Source of the DNA: Tragulus kanchil
Lineage: Eukaryota > Chordata > Mammalia > Artiodactyla > Tragulidae
DNA length: 64,000 nucleotides
Direction of reading: 5' to 3'
Assembly: GCA_022376925.1 (NCBI GenBank)
Contig: JAIOJX010000026.1
Location: 254,073,330 to 254,137,329 of the forward strand
Shown: piece by piece, positions 1-11,484 of the stretch
Position numbering within the stretch: position 1 is the first letter of the stretch
Layout: each line of letters starts with the position of its first letter
Position numbers and translations under genes: made by a program
Notes under the pieces: model-generated
What the model saw: only the letters and a program-made list of their open reading frames with translations
Told to the model about the DNA's origin: nothing
The model's database searches: none

Positions 1-289
1 TATGCTTTCGGAATAGAGCTGCCTGTCTCTCTCTCCTAGCTTGTAAATTTCAAGCTTTCTATATTTCAATATTGAGATAAAAGTCCAGTTGGGCATTACA
101 GATTTCAGACTTGGACTATGGCAATGACTCATGGCCAGTTCAGATATTCTGCAAATTCAGTGGACATACTCTCAGGGTAAGAAAATTCCCATTAAAATAT
201 ATAACTTGTAAAAAAAATTGTCTAAAACTTTTCGTGTTTTGTAGGTATTCCTTAGCAAATATTAATTTCTCTAGATGATAGTTATAAAA

Positions 290-440
290 GATAACTTTTA
301 TTGAGCATTTACTATGTACCAGGTACCTTGCTGAATTCTATTATGGACAGACTCACTATATCCTCACATTTACCTTATAAGTGAAAGACTATTATTAGCA
401 TCGTTTCCAACTGAGAAGATTCAGGGTTCTCCATGTATAT
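290..440 (-). mobile_element. MIR-like SINE fragment
   Basis: The plus strand reads like the reverse complement of a MIR 3' half: 'ttattgagcatttactatgtaccaggtac', a central 'cctcacatttaccttataag', then 'tattattagcatcgtttccaactgagaag'. It is strongly diverged, as expected for a mammal-wide SINE that stopped moving long ago. The boundaries are approximate and the assignment is from memory of the MIR consensus. Confidence 0.6.
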
Positions 441-898
441 GATTCAAAAGTCAGTGCTTAATATTGTAAGGAGGACATGCAAAAAGAGAGAACAAACTAA
501 ATTCAGAAAAGGAAGGGAGTTTCTGCCTCTTCCTTTTTCTTTATTTATGGAGATAAATCCTTCAAGGGCAGCCCCAGGTTGATAGGAGTTAGACATTCCT
601 TAGTTATTAATTTCCCCATCATTTTGTAGTGCCTTCCTAGTTCCTCTTTCTACCTCTGCAACTAATGCTCTGTATTCTGAAATATAGAGCACCCACCCTC
701 TCCTCCACACTGTCATTTTCCTTTTCTCTTGTTTTCTATCAAAACCTGGCATACAAACCTCCAGCCCTGGTGAACTCAGCTTCTGCTTCTCTTCAAACTA
801 AGCCACATTGGCTCCCAAGAACTGATAGACAAAACTCTCCCAGCTAAGTGGAAGCCTCACTCCTCATGCTTGAGCGGTACTTAATAGCACAGACCCTG
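441..898. other. No recognised feature
   Basis: I see no gene or assignable repeat. The short open frame inside has no recognisable protein content. The part from about 625 onward belongs to the first copy of the first direct duplication. Confidence 0.5.
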
Positions 899-1135
899 GG
901 CATGTGCTTAGTCATGCTTAGTCACTCAGTTGTTTCAGACTCTTTGTAACCCCATGACCTGTGGTCCACCAGGCTCCTCTGTCCATGGAATTTTCCAGGT
1001 AGAAATACTGGAGTGGGTTGCCATTTCCTACTCCAGGGGATCTTCCCAACCCAGGGACCAACCCAGGGATGCTTCTCCTGCATCTCTTGCATTGGCCAGT
1101 GAATTCTTTACCTCTGTACCCTCTGGGAAGCTACC
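899..1135 (-). mobile_element. Bov-tA2-type SINE
   Basis: Reverse-oriented ruminant tRNA-derived SINE. Recognisable plus-strand blocks are 'gtcactcagttgtttcagac', 'ccaccaggctcctctgtcca', 'ggagtgggttgccatttcc' and 'gggatcttcccaacccaggg', ending with a degraded tRNA-like head near 1130. It is several percent diverged from what I remember of the consensus. Non-autonomous; its mobility depended on BovB LINE reverse transcriptase. Confidence 0.88.
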
Positions 1136-1714
1136 CCATGGTGGCTGCTTCATGAATTTTCCTCCATGTCTTTGCCATATTTTTTACCCCTTGCCCTGTT
1201 ATTCCCAATCCATCACTCAGTCCCAAGGAAAGACCTCCCATCTTCTTCACCAAGGAACAAAGTTCCCAGGCAGACTCCTAAGTCTTAGCTTTCCAAGTTT
1301 ATCTCTACCTAGGCTTGACTTTTTAAATCTCATCCCCTATCTCACTCATGTATGGATCCATATTTCATGGGTCCTTCCCATCTCAAATGGTATGTGGCAG
1401 TCAAAATCTTGAGGCTGAGTGAGCTTTCCCCAGTGTACAGTGAGAATCTAAGGGATTAAGATAGAAGCTGACTCATACTAGATGGTCAGAGCAACAGAGG
1501 TGGTGAAGGAGTGGGAAGAGAACAAGAGAAGAGGGATCTGGGGGGAGGTGGTGCTGGATAAACCAGCAAAGGAATGGAAGGTCCATAGTGTTAAAGACTG
1601 TAGAAGGACCAACTTAATACTTGAAATTCTATTGGCAGAGTTCATGGCAAGTTCAGCAGGTATATGTGCTCAAGAATATTCAGCAAAAGGACAGGAATAA
1701 AAGGTCAGAATGCT
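1136..1714. other. No recognised feature
   Basis: Unique-looking intergenic DNA inside copy A of duplication 1, with its counterpart at about 2223-2801. No domain, splice pattern or repeat family was recognised. Confidence 0.4.
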
Positions 1715-1985
1715 TGTAGTGCCTTCCTAGTTCCTCTTTCTACCTCTGCAACTAATGCTCTGTATTCTGAAATATAGAGCACCCACCCTCCTCCACACTG
1801 TCATTTTCCTTTCTCTTGTTTTCTATCAAAACCTGGCATACAAACCTCCAGCCCTGGTGAACTCAGCTTCTGCTTCTCTTCAAACTAAGCCACATTGGCT
1901 CCCAAGAACTGATAGACAAAACTCTCCCAGCTAAGTGGAAGCCTCACTCCTCATGCTTGAGCGGTACTTAATAGCACAGACCCTG

Positions 1986-2222
1986 GGCATGTGCTTAGTC
2001 ATGCTTAGTCACTCAGTTGTTTCAGACTCTTTGTAACCCCATGACCTGTGGTCCACCAGGCTCCTCTGTCCATGGAATTTTCCAGGTAGAAATACTGGAG
2101 TGGGTTGCCATTTCCTACTCCAGGGGATCTTCCCAACCCAGGGACCAACCCAGGGATGCTTCTCCTGCATCTCTTGCATTGGCCAGTGAATTCTTTACCT
2201 CTGTACCCTCTGGGAAGCTACC
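1986..2222 (-). mobile_element. Bov-tA2-type SINE, duplicate copy
   Basis: This is the same SINE as at 899-1135, carried in copy B of duplication 1. The two share the same private mutations, so it is a copy of the surrounding segment and not an independent insertion. Confidence 0.88.
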
Positions 2223-2801
2223 CCATGGTGGCTGCTTCATGAATTTTCCTCCATGTCTTTGCCATATTTTTTACCCCTTGCCCTGTTATTCCCAATCCAT
2301 CACTCAGTCCCAAGGAAAGACCTCCCATCTTCTTCACCAAGGAACAAAGTTCCCAGGCAGACTCCTAAGTCTTAGCTTTCCAAGTTTATCTCTACCTAGG
2401 CTTGACTTTTTAAATCTCATCCCCTATCTCACTCATGTATGGATCCATATTTCATGGGTCCTTCCCATCTCAAATGGTATGTGGCAGTCAAAATCTTGAG
2501 GCTGAGTGAGCTTTCCCCAGTGTACAGTGAGAATCTAAGGGATTAAGATAGAAGCTGACTCATACTAGATGGTCAGAGCAACAGAGGTGGTGAAGGAGTG
2601 GGAAGAGAACAAGAGAAGAGGGATCTGGGGGGAGGTGGTGCTGGATAAACCAGCAAAGGAATGGAAGGTCCATAGTGTTAAAGACTGTAGAAGGACCAAC
2701 TTAATACTTGAAATTCTATTGGCAGAGTTCATGGCAAGTTCAGCAGGTATATGTGCTCAAGAATATTCAGCAAAAGGACAGGAATAAAAGGTCAGAATGC
2801 T

Positions 2802-3480
2802 GTGGGTTGAAAGAAAAATGGTAGAAGATTTTATGAAAGTGGTGAATCTGGAACACTCTTCACTTAGGGGAGGGTTCAGGCCTCTATCATACTTTCTTTT
2901 CTCAGTCTCTGCTTGCCTTCTTCACCTAGATCTTGTTCTGCATGATTTACCAGTACTCACAGGGCCAGCACTAGAGCATCTCTCAAGATGTTCAATTGTA
3001 AACAAAGCAGAAATAGGTGAAAGAGGCTAAAGAGGAAAGTAGGGCTGGGAAGAAGTTGGCTTATGCACCACCAGTTAATCGGTAACTATCTACCAAATAT
3101 TTTCACTGAGCTCTGTGCAAGCCAAGGCTCTGGCCCTCCCGGGGACAAAATCCATCAGGAATAATAATTGATTCTAAACAAATTATAATCAGGTAAACCA
3201 TGGCATAGCAGCTACTCTGGGACTAAAAGACAATGGTTGCTTGTGCGTTTAAGGAAGGATGCATTAAGAGTTAACCAAGTGAAAGGAAGAGTGAAATGGA
3301 GAAGGGCATTCAAGCATAGTGTAAAGCCTGTGCAAAGGCCCTGAGGTAGGAGGACACATACCTGGAACCAACAGGCAGTGCAATTTGGCTGGGGTACAGA
3401 GAGAGAGAGAGAGCATGAAGAATGCTGGAGATGCAGATGGTAACTGTGCTGGGGAATGTGGCTCCAAGCTACAGGGAGGA
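2802..3480. other. Possible ancient repeat, family not assigned
   Basis: About 3085-3440 contains phrases common in old mammalian interspersed repeats ('tctaccaaatattttcactgagc', 'gtgtaaagcctgtgcaaaggccctgaggtagga'). A short (GA)n run lies near 3397-3414. I cannot name the family with confidence, and nothing coding was recognised. Confidence 0.4.
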
Positions 3481-3899
3481 GCTTACATAGAAGGTAAGTT
3501 TGGAAATAAAGAAGAGAGGAAATAATTGTGATAGGAACTTTCTGGAGAAATTAGAATGAAATAGAACACTGACTACTTCTAGGCAATTCTACACTGGTTC
3601 TCCAGAGTTTTCTCCAACACACGGAAAATAGAATTAATCTCTTCTCTTTTGCACCCTTCTTCTGAGACTTCCTGCCTACTCCACCCTTCTGTGCTAGGTC
3701 TTTACCCCTTATTCTCCTTTCTGGTAAATGAGATGAATCATGACCAAGACCTAGTTTAGAAAGTCATGAACACAGAGATGGGATTGCTCTAAACTGCTAG
3801 TTAACACTCATCTGCTTTATGTGATCAGGTCTTAAGTCTTGAGAAGTCTAATAGCTAATAGCTTTCAAATCCTAATAGCTTTCAAATCTGTTCCCTCCT

Positions 3900-4600
3900 C
3901 TCTACCCACAGGCCCTGTCCTACTTCAGTCTCTCAGCTTCTCTTGGTTGGACCATTATAACACTCTCCCAAGTATTTCTCCCTGTCTCTAATTCATCAAG
4001 TACACAACTGGAAGTGTAGCCTTTTAAATATTTGTATATACAGATGTGACTCTTTTCTATAAGAGAAAAAAAGATCTTTGCTACTTTTTCCATTATCTGT
4101 AGTATGAAATCCAAACTCGTTAGCATGATGCCTCTGGCATCATCTAGAAAGTTTCTGTATCATCTCTTGTTTTGCTACCTCATGCATACTTCAGAGCTAT
4201 TTGCAACTTCTTCACTTATGCACAACTGCCTGGAAATTCCCATCAGCCTGGAAATCCCCTCTACCTACGTACATCAGCCTGGAAACCCACAGATATGTGG
4301 TAATTCAAATCATCCTCCAGGTCAATTATTAGTTCCTCCAGAATGTCTCCCCTGTCCTTCCCACCCTAGGCAGGTTCTAGTTCCTCCTCATTCTGTCAGA
4401 ATGCTGTGTGTGTGTGCAGCCCCCATCACTTATCACATACTTCCACGACTGTCAGACTACTCCTTGATCCTTCTACTTAACTGTAGATCTTGGGGCTAGG
4501 AACTAACACTTCTTAATTGTCAAGTTTCCAGAACTCAGCACAGTGCCTGGCATAAAGCAGATATTCAACATGAATGTTGAACTCAACATAGAGTCCATGG
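3900..4600 (+). mobile_element. L2 LINE 3' end with MIR/L2 tail
   Basis: Diverged L2-like text: 'gaaatccaaactcgttagcatgatgcctc', a pyrimidine-rich middle, and a terminal segment 'actcagcacagtgcctggcataaagcag' followed by 'tattcaacatgaatgttgaa', the usual L2/MIR 3' ending. The open frame at 4104-4499 runs through this repeat and is not a gene. Confidence 0.65.
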
Positions 4601-4774
4601 GTCACAAAAACGGTCAGACGCAACTTAGCTACTAAATAACAACAACATGAATGATGAACTGGATCGATTTCTTTGACAATTAGCTAAGAATGGGAACTAT
4701 ATAAAAATTTTTGCTGGAGTGCTCCAAATTATAGCAATGTTGCAGTGTTTAGAATTAGATTTAGAAGTCAGACT

Positions 4775-5075
4775 CAGTTCAGTTCAGTTGCTCAGTCATA
4801 TCTTACTCTTTGCAACCCCATGGACTGCAGCACACCAGGCTTCCCTGTCCTTCACCATCTCCCGGAGTCTACTCAAATGAATATCTATTGACTCAGTATG
4901 CCATCCAACCATCTCATTCTCTGTAGTTCCCTTCTCCTTTTGCCTTCTATTTTTCTGAACATCAGGTTCTTTTACAATGAGTTGTCTCTTTGCATCAGGT
5001 GGCCAAAGTATTGGAGCTTCAGTTTCAGCATCATTCCTTCCAATGAATATTCAAGGTTGATTTCCTTTCTCAGAA
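4775..5075 (-). mobile_element. BovB (RTE) LINE 3' fragment
   Basis: Plus-strand text 'cagttcagttgctcagtca', 'gccatccaaccatctcattc', 'gcatcaggtggccaaagtattggagc' and 'ccttccaatgaatattcaagg' is the reverse complement of the BovB ORF2 C-terminal and 3' end region (the ART2A-type sequence of ruminants). It is truncated at its 5' side and carries small deletions. Confidence 0.88.
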
Positions 5076-5600
5076 AGCGGATTAGTCAGAAATTATACCT
5101 CATATATCTGAGTTGTGATTACATTGTATCAGAAAGTATCTGCAGAAGTTTTTTGTGGTAACCTATTGTAATTTGATGTATCTGATTTGTTATTATGACC
5201 CTCCATACCCAAAGAGAGTTAAGGTGACTTGTAAAGATTACATTAAATTGCAGAAGATAATTATGTTGGTCATTACTGATTGTGATTTTTCTCTTCTTCC
5301 TAAGTCAAATATCACTTTTGTCCATGTGGATATGGGCCTAACCAAACAAATTCATTTCTCAGTGTTCCTTCCAACAAGAGTTGGTCATATGATAAAGTTC
5401 TGGCTAATGAAAATAAGCAGAAATGGTACATGCCTTTTGACATCTGTATTTCTTATTCATATTTGGAATGAGGATTCAATGCTAGAAAAGAAAAGACACC
5501 TTGAGAGCACAACGATTGTGGGATGGAAAATCTCCTTACCTCCTGAAGGGAAGATTCATTTTTATATGAGCAAAATAAGACTTTTCTTGTTTTAGCATCT
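5076..5600. other. No recognised feature
   Basis: AT-rich intergenic DNA between two BovB fragments. The 146-codon frame at 5155-5595 has no recognised domain and no sign of being an exon. Confidence 0.4.
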
Positions 5601-5619
5601 ATTTAAGGAGTTTCTCACG

Positions 5620-6197
5620 CTCACAGCTAAACCTAATTCCTTATCGACAGAATGTCGCTTGCTCCTTGGAAGAAAATCTATGGAAAACCTAGACAGCATA
5701 TTAAAAGGCAGAGACATTATTTTGCTGGCAAAAGTCTGTATAGTCAAAGATATGGTTTTGCCAGGTAGTCTATTATGGGTGTGAAAGTTAACTCTTAAAG
5801 GAGGTTGAGCAGCAAAGAACTGACGCTCTTGAACTGTGGTGTTGGAGAGCACTCTTGAGAGTTCCTTGGATTGCAAGGAAATCAAACCTGTCAATTCTAC
5901 AGGAAATCAATGCTGAAAATTCATTGGAAAGAATTATGCCGAAGTTGAAGTTCCAATAGTTTGGCCACCTAATTCATGCGAAGAGATGACTCACTGGAAA
6001 AGACTCTGATGTTGGGAAAATAGAAGACAAAAGGAGAAAGGGAAAACAGAGGATGAGATGGTTGAATGGCATCACTGCGTCAATGGATATGAATTTGAGT
6101 AGACTCCGGGAGATGGTGAAGGACAGGGAAGCCTGGTGTGCTGCAGTCCATGGGGTTCCAAAGAGTCAGACAAAATTGAGCAACTGAACTGACGTGA
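5620..6197 (+). mobile_element. BovB (RTE) LINE 3' fragment
   Basis: Sense-oriented BovB ORF2 C-terminal remnant, interrupted by frameshifts. The translated segment 'VELWCWRALLRVPWIARKS' (seen intact in the duplicate copy) and nucleotides 'gatgagatggttgaatggcatcac' correspond to the RTE ORF2 tail. The element ends at 'gagcaactgaactgacg'. It spans the start of duplication 2, so its 3' part recurs at about 6991-7359. Confidence 0.9.
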
Positions 6198-6199
6198 CA

Positions 6200-6437
6200 A
6201 TGTTGTTGTTCAGTCGCTAAGTCATGTCCAACTCTTCTGTAACCCCATGGACTATAGCCCACCAGGCTCCTCTGCCCATGGGATTTCCCAAGCAGGAATA
6301 CTGGAGTGAGTTGCCGTTTCCTTCTTCAGGGAAATTTTTCCAACTCTGGGATTGAAACTGTGTCTCTCGCATTGGCAAGTGGGTGTCTCTCGCATTGGCA
6401 AGTGGGTTCTTGACCACTGAACTATCTGGGAAGCCCC
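6200..6437 (-). mobile_element. Bov-tA2-type SINE with internal 23-bp tandem repeat
   Basis: Reverse-oriented SINE lying directly after BovB ('gttgttcagtcgctaagtca' to 'ggaagcccc'). Near its tRNA-like head a 23-bp block beginning 'tgtctctcgcattggcaagt' is present twice in tandem at 6361-6383 and 6384-6406. The same block occurs in the duplicate at about 7362-7599, so it predates whatever created duplication 2. Confidence 0.88.
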
Positions 6438-6990
6438 ACTTGATAGAATAATAAGTATTAAAAATAGCTGAGAAATATGAGATGAAGGTCAGGTACATAA
6501 AACAGAACCAGGGATGTATTTGACACAAATGTCTATACTGTGAAATGCTGTACACTTTCCATGGGCAGACCACACATTTGTTTCTAAGATGTCTGGAAGA
6601 CAACAGGAGGAGGGAAATGTGGTTAGTTATCTCTCTACAAGAGAAAAAGCACAATCACTCAGAAGAAGAAAATGGATTTTGATAGAAACACAAGACAGAT
6701 ATTTCCTTCCAAGGCTTCTTATACAAAGAACAGCATGATATAATAAACAATGTCCTTGCTAGTTTCCTTATAGAGGCAAACATCTCCGGATTGTTCTAAT
6801 AACTGATGACCTCATCCAGAGTGCAATGAAGCAAAACAGAGCATTTAGACAAATAATGGGTCATACATCTTCCAGGCAATCCTCCACAGATATACTTTCT
6901 TTAATTTTTTAGATGAACTGCGTTAAAATCAGATGAAAAGTTTAGGTCTTCCAATAGAAAATGCACATGTGCACCAAACTTTAACTACAG

Positions 6991-7359
6991 TTGAACTGTG
7001 GTGTTGGAGAGCACTCTTGAGAGTTCCTTGGATTGCAAGGAAATCAAACCTGTCAATTCTACAGGAAATCAATGCTGAAAATTCATTGGAAAGAATTATG
7101 CCGAAGTTGAAGTTCCAATAGTTTGGCCACCTAATTCATGCGAAGAGATGACTCACTGGAAAAGACTCTGATGTTGGGAAAATAGAAGACAAAAGGAGAA
7201 AGGGAAAACAGAGGATGAGATGGTTGAATGGCATCACTGCGTCAATGGATATGAATTTGAGTAGACTCCGGGAGATGGTGAAGGACAGGGAAGCCTGGTG
7301 TGCTGCAGTCCATGGGGTTCCAAAGAGTCAGACAAAATTGAGCAACTGAACTGACGTGA
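6991..7359 (+). mobile_element. BovB fragment, duplicate copy
   Basis: Repeat of 5829-6197 carried in copy B of duplication 2. Its left edge is the artificial junction and not a natural 5' truncation. Confidence 0.88.
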
Positions 7360-7361
7360 CA

Positions 7362-7599
7362 ATGTTGTTGTTCAGTCGCTAAGTCATGTCCAACTCTTCT
7401 GTAACCCCATGGACTATAGCCCACCAGGCTCCTCTGCCCATGGGATTTCCCAAGCAGGAATACTGGAGTGAGTTGCCGTTTCCTTCTTCAGGGAAATTTT
7501 TCCAACTCTGGGATTGAAACTGTGTCTCTCGCATTGGCAAGTGGGTGTCTCTCGCATTGGCAAGTGGGTTCTTGACCACTGAACTATCTGGGAAGCCCC
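7362..7599 (-). mobile_element. Bov-tA2-type SINE, duplicate copy
   Basis: Same insertion as 6200-6437, including its private 23-bp tandem block, carried in copy B of duplication 2. Confidence 0.88.
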
Positions 7600-8152
7600 A
7601 CTTGATAGAATAATAAGTATTAAAAATAGCTGAGAAATATGAGATGAAGGTCAGGTACATAAAACAGAACCAGGGATGTATTTGACACAAATGTCTATAC
7701 TGTGAAATGCTGTACACTTTCCATCGGCAGACCACACATTTGTTTCTAAGATGTCTGGAAGACAACAGGAGGAGGGAAATGTGGTTAGTTATCTCTCTAC
7801 AAGAGAAAAAGCACAATCACTCAGAAGAAGAAAATGGATTTTGATAGAAACACAAGACAGATATTTCCTTCCAAGGCTTCTTATACAAAGAACAGCATGA
7901 TATAATAAACAATGTCCTTGCTAGTTTCCTTATAGAGGCAAACATCTCCGGATTGTTCTAATAACTGATGACCTCATCCAGAGTGCAATGAAGCAAAACA
8001 GAGCATTTAGACAAATAATGGGTCATACATCTTCCAGGCAATCCTCCACAGATATACTTTCTTTAATTTTTTAGATGAACTGCGTTAAAAATCAGATGAA
8101 AAGTTTAGGTCTTCCAATAGAAAATGCACATGTGCACCAAACTTTAACTACA

Positions 8153-8845
8153 ATTTCAAGACGTTGTGGACTTCTAAGAGTTTGGAAGTTCTAGGCTTAG
8201 AACCCAGTTCCAATCTGTATTTTTTCATATCTAGCATCAGTGAGGACTTACTTTATAACATGCCTGTGTTTTCATATAAGAAGGCTAATTAACTATCTGA
8301 TTTGCCTGGGACTGAGGGTTTTCCAAGATGCAGGACTTTTGGTGCTAAAACCAGGAGACTGTCAGGCAACCTAGTAAAGTCGGTCATAGTATACATAAGG
8401 GAAGGACCACATTGCTTAACATTCAGCCAAGGTTCTCTGTGTGTGTGTGAGTTGTAGAGGTAGGCAGAAAATTAAGGGCTTCACATGGATACATATTTGA
8501 ATTCATAGTCACCTTTGATACCAAGGAACTCTGACTGGCTTATTCAAGAGACTCCATCAAAATCTATTTTGAATGCAACTAGAGCCACAACTAGACCCAA
8601 ATGTACAAACAAATAGATGAATATGTTTCCAAAATCCAGTCCTTTTTAATGAATCTACAAGGATCTGTATCTGATACTCATCTTGAAGACATTTTATGTC
8701 TCTGGCTCCTGATAGTTGTAGCTTCTTGGTATATCTTCTGAAAGAAATATTTTGCAGAATGTATTTCAAAGTAAGTAAATAGAGAGACTTACTATGCAGA
8801 AAAAAGTAGCCATAAGCCAGGTACAAGTTGAGAAGAATTATAAAA
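8153..8845. other. No recognised feature
   Basis: Intergenic DNA without a repeat or gene that I can name. Confidence 0.4.
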
Positions 8846-8849
8846 AAAA

Positions 8850-8960
8850 AAAAATAATGAGGAAACGTACATATCTCTGTGGCCAATTCATGTTGATGTT
8901 TGGCAGTAAACAATACAACTCTGTAAAGCTATTATCCTTCAATCAAAAAAAAAAAGTAGA
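8850..8960 (+). mobile_element. Ruminant LINE 3' terminal fragment
   Basis: The text 'gtacatatctctgtggccaattcatgttgatgtttgg' through 'aactctgtaaagctattatccttcaatc' followed by an A-rich tail matches a 3' end that is common in ruminant genomes, probably of L1 type. Only about 100 bp is present, so this is a heavily 5'-truncated insertion. A related tail occurs at about 44700-44765. Confidence 0.65.
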
Positions 8961-10290
8961 AGAAAAAAAAATATATAACTTTATTTGTAGAATGGTTGAT
9001 TTTAGCTTTAGAATCAATGAGGTCCTTTGGGGTAATATTTGCATAGCAGGGCCAGATTTTATTAAAGCCTCAACTGGACTCTCATAATAAAACCATATTA
9101 CTAGGTGTGAAACAATTGTTAATTTTATAATTTTTCTAACAGGAAGGTTGGCTCTCAATAGATGATGAGGTAGTAAAAATGCTTATTAAGTTGAAAATGG
9201 TTGTTATACTGATAGAGAAGCCAAAACCTCTTTGCTTCATCTGTTTGGCACTTGTCAACTGTTTGGTCAAGAGTGCTTTCCTGCCATCTTTTTCTTACAG
9301 TAGGTAGTATGTTCATAAAATTCTGAAGGGGCATCAATGGTCAGTGCTCTCAATTCAAGTCATTTGGCTCATCCCCAAAGTCAAAAACTTGTAAAAGTCA
9401 TGAGGATCTGAAAATAATTGTATGATATATCTGACAATTTCTTTACAAGAAATCCTGCATCTCCTCTCTTCAGGAGACGCAGGGGGTGCTGCCAGCTGCC
9501 AGTCATGTTTGGATTGGGAAGAAGCAGCCAGAGAGTGGCTGGAAGCCTTTCGTGTGAGAATTTATGACAAGAGATGGCCCAAAAAATCCCCCAAATGCTC
9601 TAAAGTCCTTGTAATTGTGTCTCTCATTATAAAATGTACCTCATTTTGTGTAATTTTATATTGTTTTTCTTAAAAGTGACCTTCCAAATTGTATAAGCTT
9701 CAGATCCCTCAAAACAGAAAACTACCTCTGTGTGAAGACTACTAGATCTTCATTTCCCTGAGACATTTACTATCTGCCAACAAGAGACTGGCATATGTTT
9801 TTTTTTACAGAACAGTTAAGAAACTGACTAGGGCCAAGATCTAGCTTTCAGTAAGTTACCTGTTGTATCTTTTGGTTCAACTCGAAGGAGCAAAGGTACT
9901 GAAAGGCAGAGCACAGAAGGTTAATATGCTTGGCAAGTTCCTCCGAACACCAGAAACAGCTATTTATCGTGCCTTGGGCAAGGTCCAGTCCTTAATACAG
10001 AGTAAACTGAGGCAAAGTGAGAACTATAGGCATTATCTTGGTTAATGGAGGAGAGAAAACTGATAGAGGTGGAGTCAGAGGCATTATTTTGCATTATACA
10101 AATAGAAAGTATGGTACTGAGCTTGTGTAGAAAAAATGTAAAGCACTATTAGAAAAATGTGCATGTATGTATGTGCATGTGTGTATATGTGTGATTGTGT
10201 GTGTCCCCAGTCTTCCCTCTCATTCCAAAGTAAGTTTTGAATATGGGCTCTCCTTTTGTAAAAGATGAAAATCACTCAAGAGTCTTCCTG
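8961..10290. other. Intergenic DNA, one TG-rich microsatellite
   Basis: No gene or named repeat was recognised. A degenerate (TG)n/(TGTA)n stretch lies at about 10158-10204. Short frames in the interval have no protein-like content. Confidence 0.45.
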
Positions 10291-10295
10291 AGTTG

Positions 10296-10456
10296 TTGAT
10301 GGTGGTTGAGTCACTATGTCATGTCTGACTTTGTGATCCCATGAACTGTAACCAGGCTCCTCTCTCCATAAGATTTTTCCAGGCAAGAATACAGGAATGA
10401 GTTACCATTTCCTTCTCCAGGGGATCTTCCTGATGCAGGGATGGAACCCAAGATCA
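10296..10456 (-). mobile_element. Bov-tA2-type SINE, 5'-truncated
   Basis: The text 'gagtcactatgtcatgtctgac', 'ccaggctcctctctcc' and 'tttccttctccaggggatcttcc' is reverse Bov-tA2. The tRNA-like head is missing, and the sequence changes abruptly to BovB in the opposite orientation at about 10458. Confidence 0.8.
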
Positions 10457-10457
10457 A

Positions 10458-10592
10458 TGGTTAAATAGTGTCACTGACTTAATGAACATGAGTTTGAGCA
10501 AATTCCCAGAAATAGTGAAGGACAAGGAAGACATTCATGCTGCAATCCATAAGGTCACAAAGAGTTAGACATGACTTAGCGACGAAATAGAA
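10458..10592 (+). mobile_element. BovB (RTE) LINE 3' terminus
   Basis: The text 'aatagtgtcactgacttaatgaacatgagtttgagc' through 'cacaaagagttagacatgacttagc' is the last part of BovB, heavily decayed. It adjoins the inverted Bov-tA2 fragment at 10296-10456. Such SINE/LINE 3' ends share sequence, so the pair may be one rearranged insertion or two. Confidence 0.78.
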
Positions 10593-10599
10593 CTGATTA

Positions 10600-11205
10600 A
10601 TCTGGGATTCAAGTGTCAGAAGGCCATCAGGACAAGAATAAGAACATCAAGAAAAATAATCTCTGCATTTAGTTTTATGGATAAAAATATCATATTGATT
10701 TGGTGGAGCAGTGCTTAATTATAGGAAGATGAAATTTCTCTTCAAACTGTAAACAACCATTGCACAGGTAGAGTACACTTTGCCTTTCAAATTTTTCTAA
10801 GATTAGAGGGAGTAGATGGAAAGAATTTGAGAAAAAATCGGTCTTAGCACCAGTGACATACTGAAAAAAAAGCACATGTTTGTTGCCAGATCCTAGGTTA
10901 TACCCCAATAGTGCTTGAAAAAATAGGGGTTACGTTTATTAGTCAAGCACATTATCAACACAAATGAAAAAATTCTCTGTCATTCATTCTTCATCTCATG
11001 TCTCTTGTTGCATATTTTCAGATTACTAATGCTTCCTTTCAAAGGAATAAACCACTGGACAAATGGAAAATGAGCACTACCACTTTGGGACAACAGGTAT
11101 GGGTTGCAAGGTCAGCAAAATTTGACATTTTAGGCGTGCCAAATGGAGGAAAGAAAACAGAGAGTGGGGACAGTGGGAAGGATTTTTTTTTTTAAGGTTT
11201 TCTAC
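10600..11205. other. No recognised feature
   Basis: Intergenic DNA between a BovB terminus and a CHR-derived SINE. Nothing was recognised. Confidence 0.4.
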
Positions 11206-11212
11206 ATTTAAA

Positions 11213-11480
11213 AAAAAATTTGGCCTCCTTTATAGGTTACTTATTTATTTATTTTCATCCATCTTTATTCTTTGGTCTGTGTGGACCTCCCACTGCAGTG
11301 GCCTCTCTTGTTGTAGAGCATTGGCTCTGGGCGCATGTGCTCCAGAGTGCCGACTCGAAATTGGACACAGGGGTCCGACTGCTCCACAGCATGTGGAACC
11401 TTCCTGGTCCAGGGCTTGAACTGACGCCCTTTGCACTGCAAGGCGAACCATTTACCCACAGGACCACCATGGAAGCCCAG
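11213..11480 (-). mobile_element. CHR-derived tRNA SINE variant, diverged copy
   Basis: Reverse-oriented SINE of the unusual subfamily described at 49366-49693. Shared blocks are 'attttcatccatctttattctttgg', 'gcagtggcctctcttgttg', 'ggctctgggcgcatgtgctccagag' and 'tttgcactgcaaggcg', ending in a tRNA-like head 'ggaccaccatggaagccc'. It is more diverged than the copies near 50 kb. Several short frames here are read from the SINE. Confidence 0.82.
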
Positions 11481-11484
11481 ATTA

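Larger units (their letters stand above)
625..2801. repeat. Direct duplication 1 (offset about 1087-1090 bp)
   Basis: Copy A is about 625-1714 and copy B about 1715-2801, directly abutting. Copy B starts with the text at 625 ('tgtagtgccttcctagttcc') and both copies end in 'aaaggtcagaatgct'. Only small indels separate them, all near 690-735 ('ccctctcctcc' versus 'ccctcctcc' and nearby). The unit includes a complete Bov-tA2 SINE, so this is not a transposon boundary. I interpret it as an unmerged contig overlap. Confidence 0.9.
5829..8152. repeat. Direct duplication 2 (offset 1162 bp)
   Basis: Copy A is about 5829-6990 and copy B about 6991-8152, abutting at 'aactacag|ttgaactg'. Differences seen are one substitution ('ccatgggcag' versus 'ccatcggcag') and one extra A (near 8087). 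The start falls inside a BovB element and the end in unique DNA, so neither boundary matches a transposon end. Confidence 0.92.

Noticed and set aside
930..1412. 160-codon frame, present again at 2017-2499
   Set aside because: It starts inside a reverse Bov-tA2 SINE and runs into intergenic DNA. Its repetition is due to duplication 1, and there is no domain or exon structure.
6217..6654. 145-codon minus-strand frame, present twice
   Set aside because: Contains translated Bov-tA2 ('GNSLQYSCLGNPMGRGAWWA'), a well-known SINE translation, joined to intergenic sequence.
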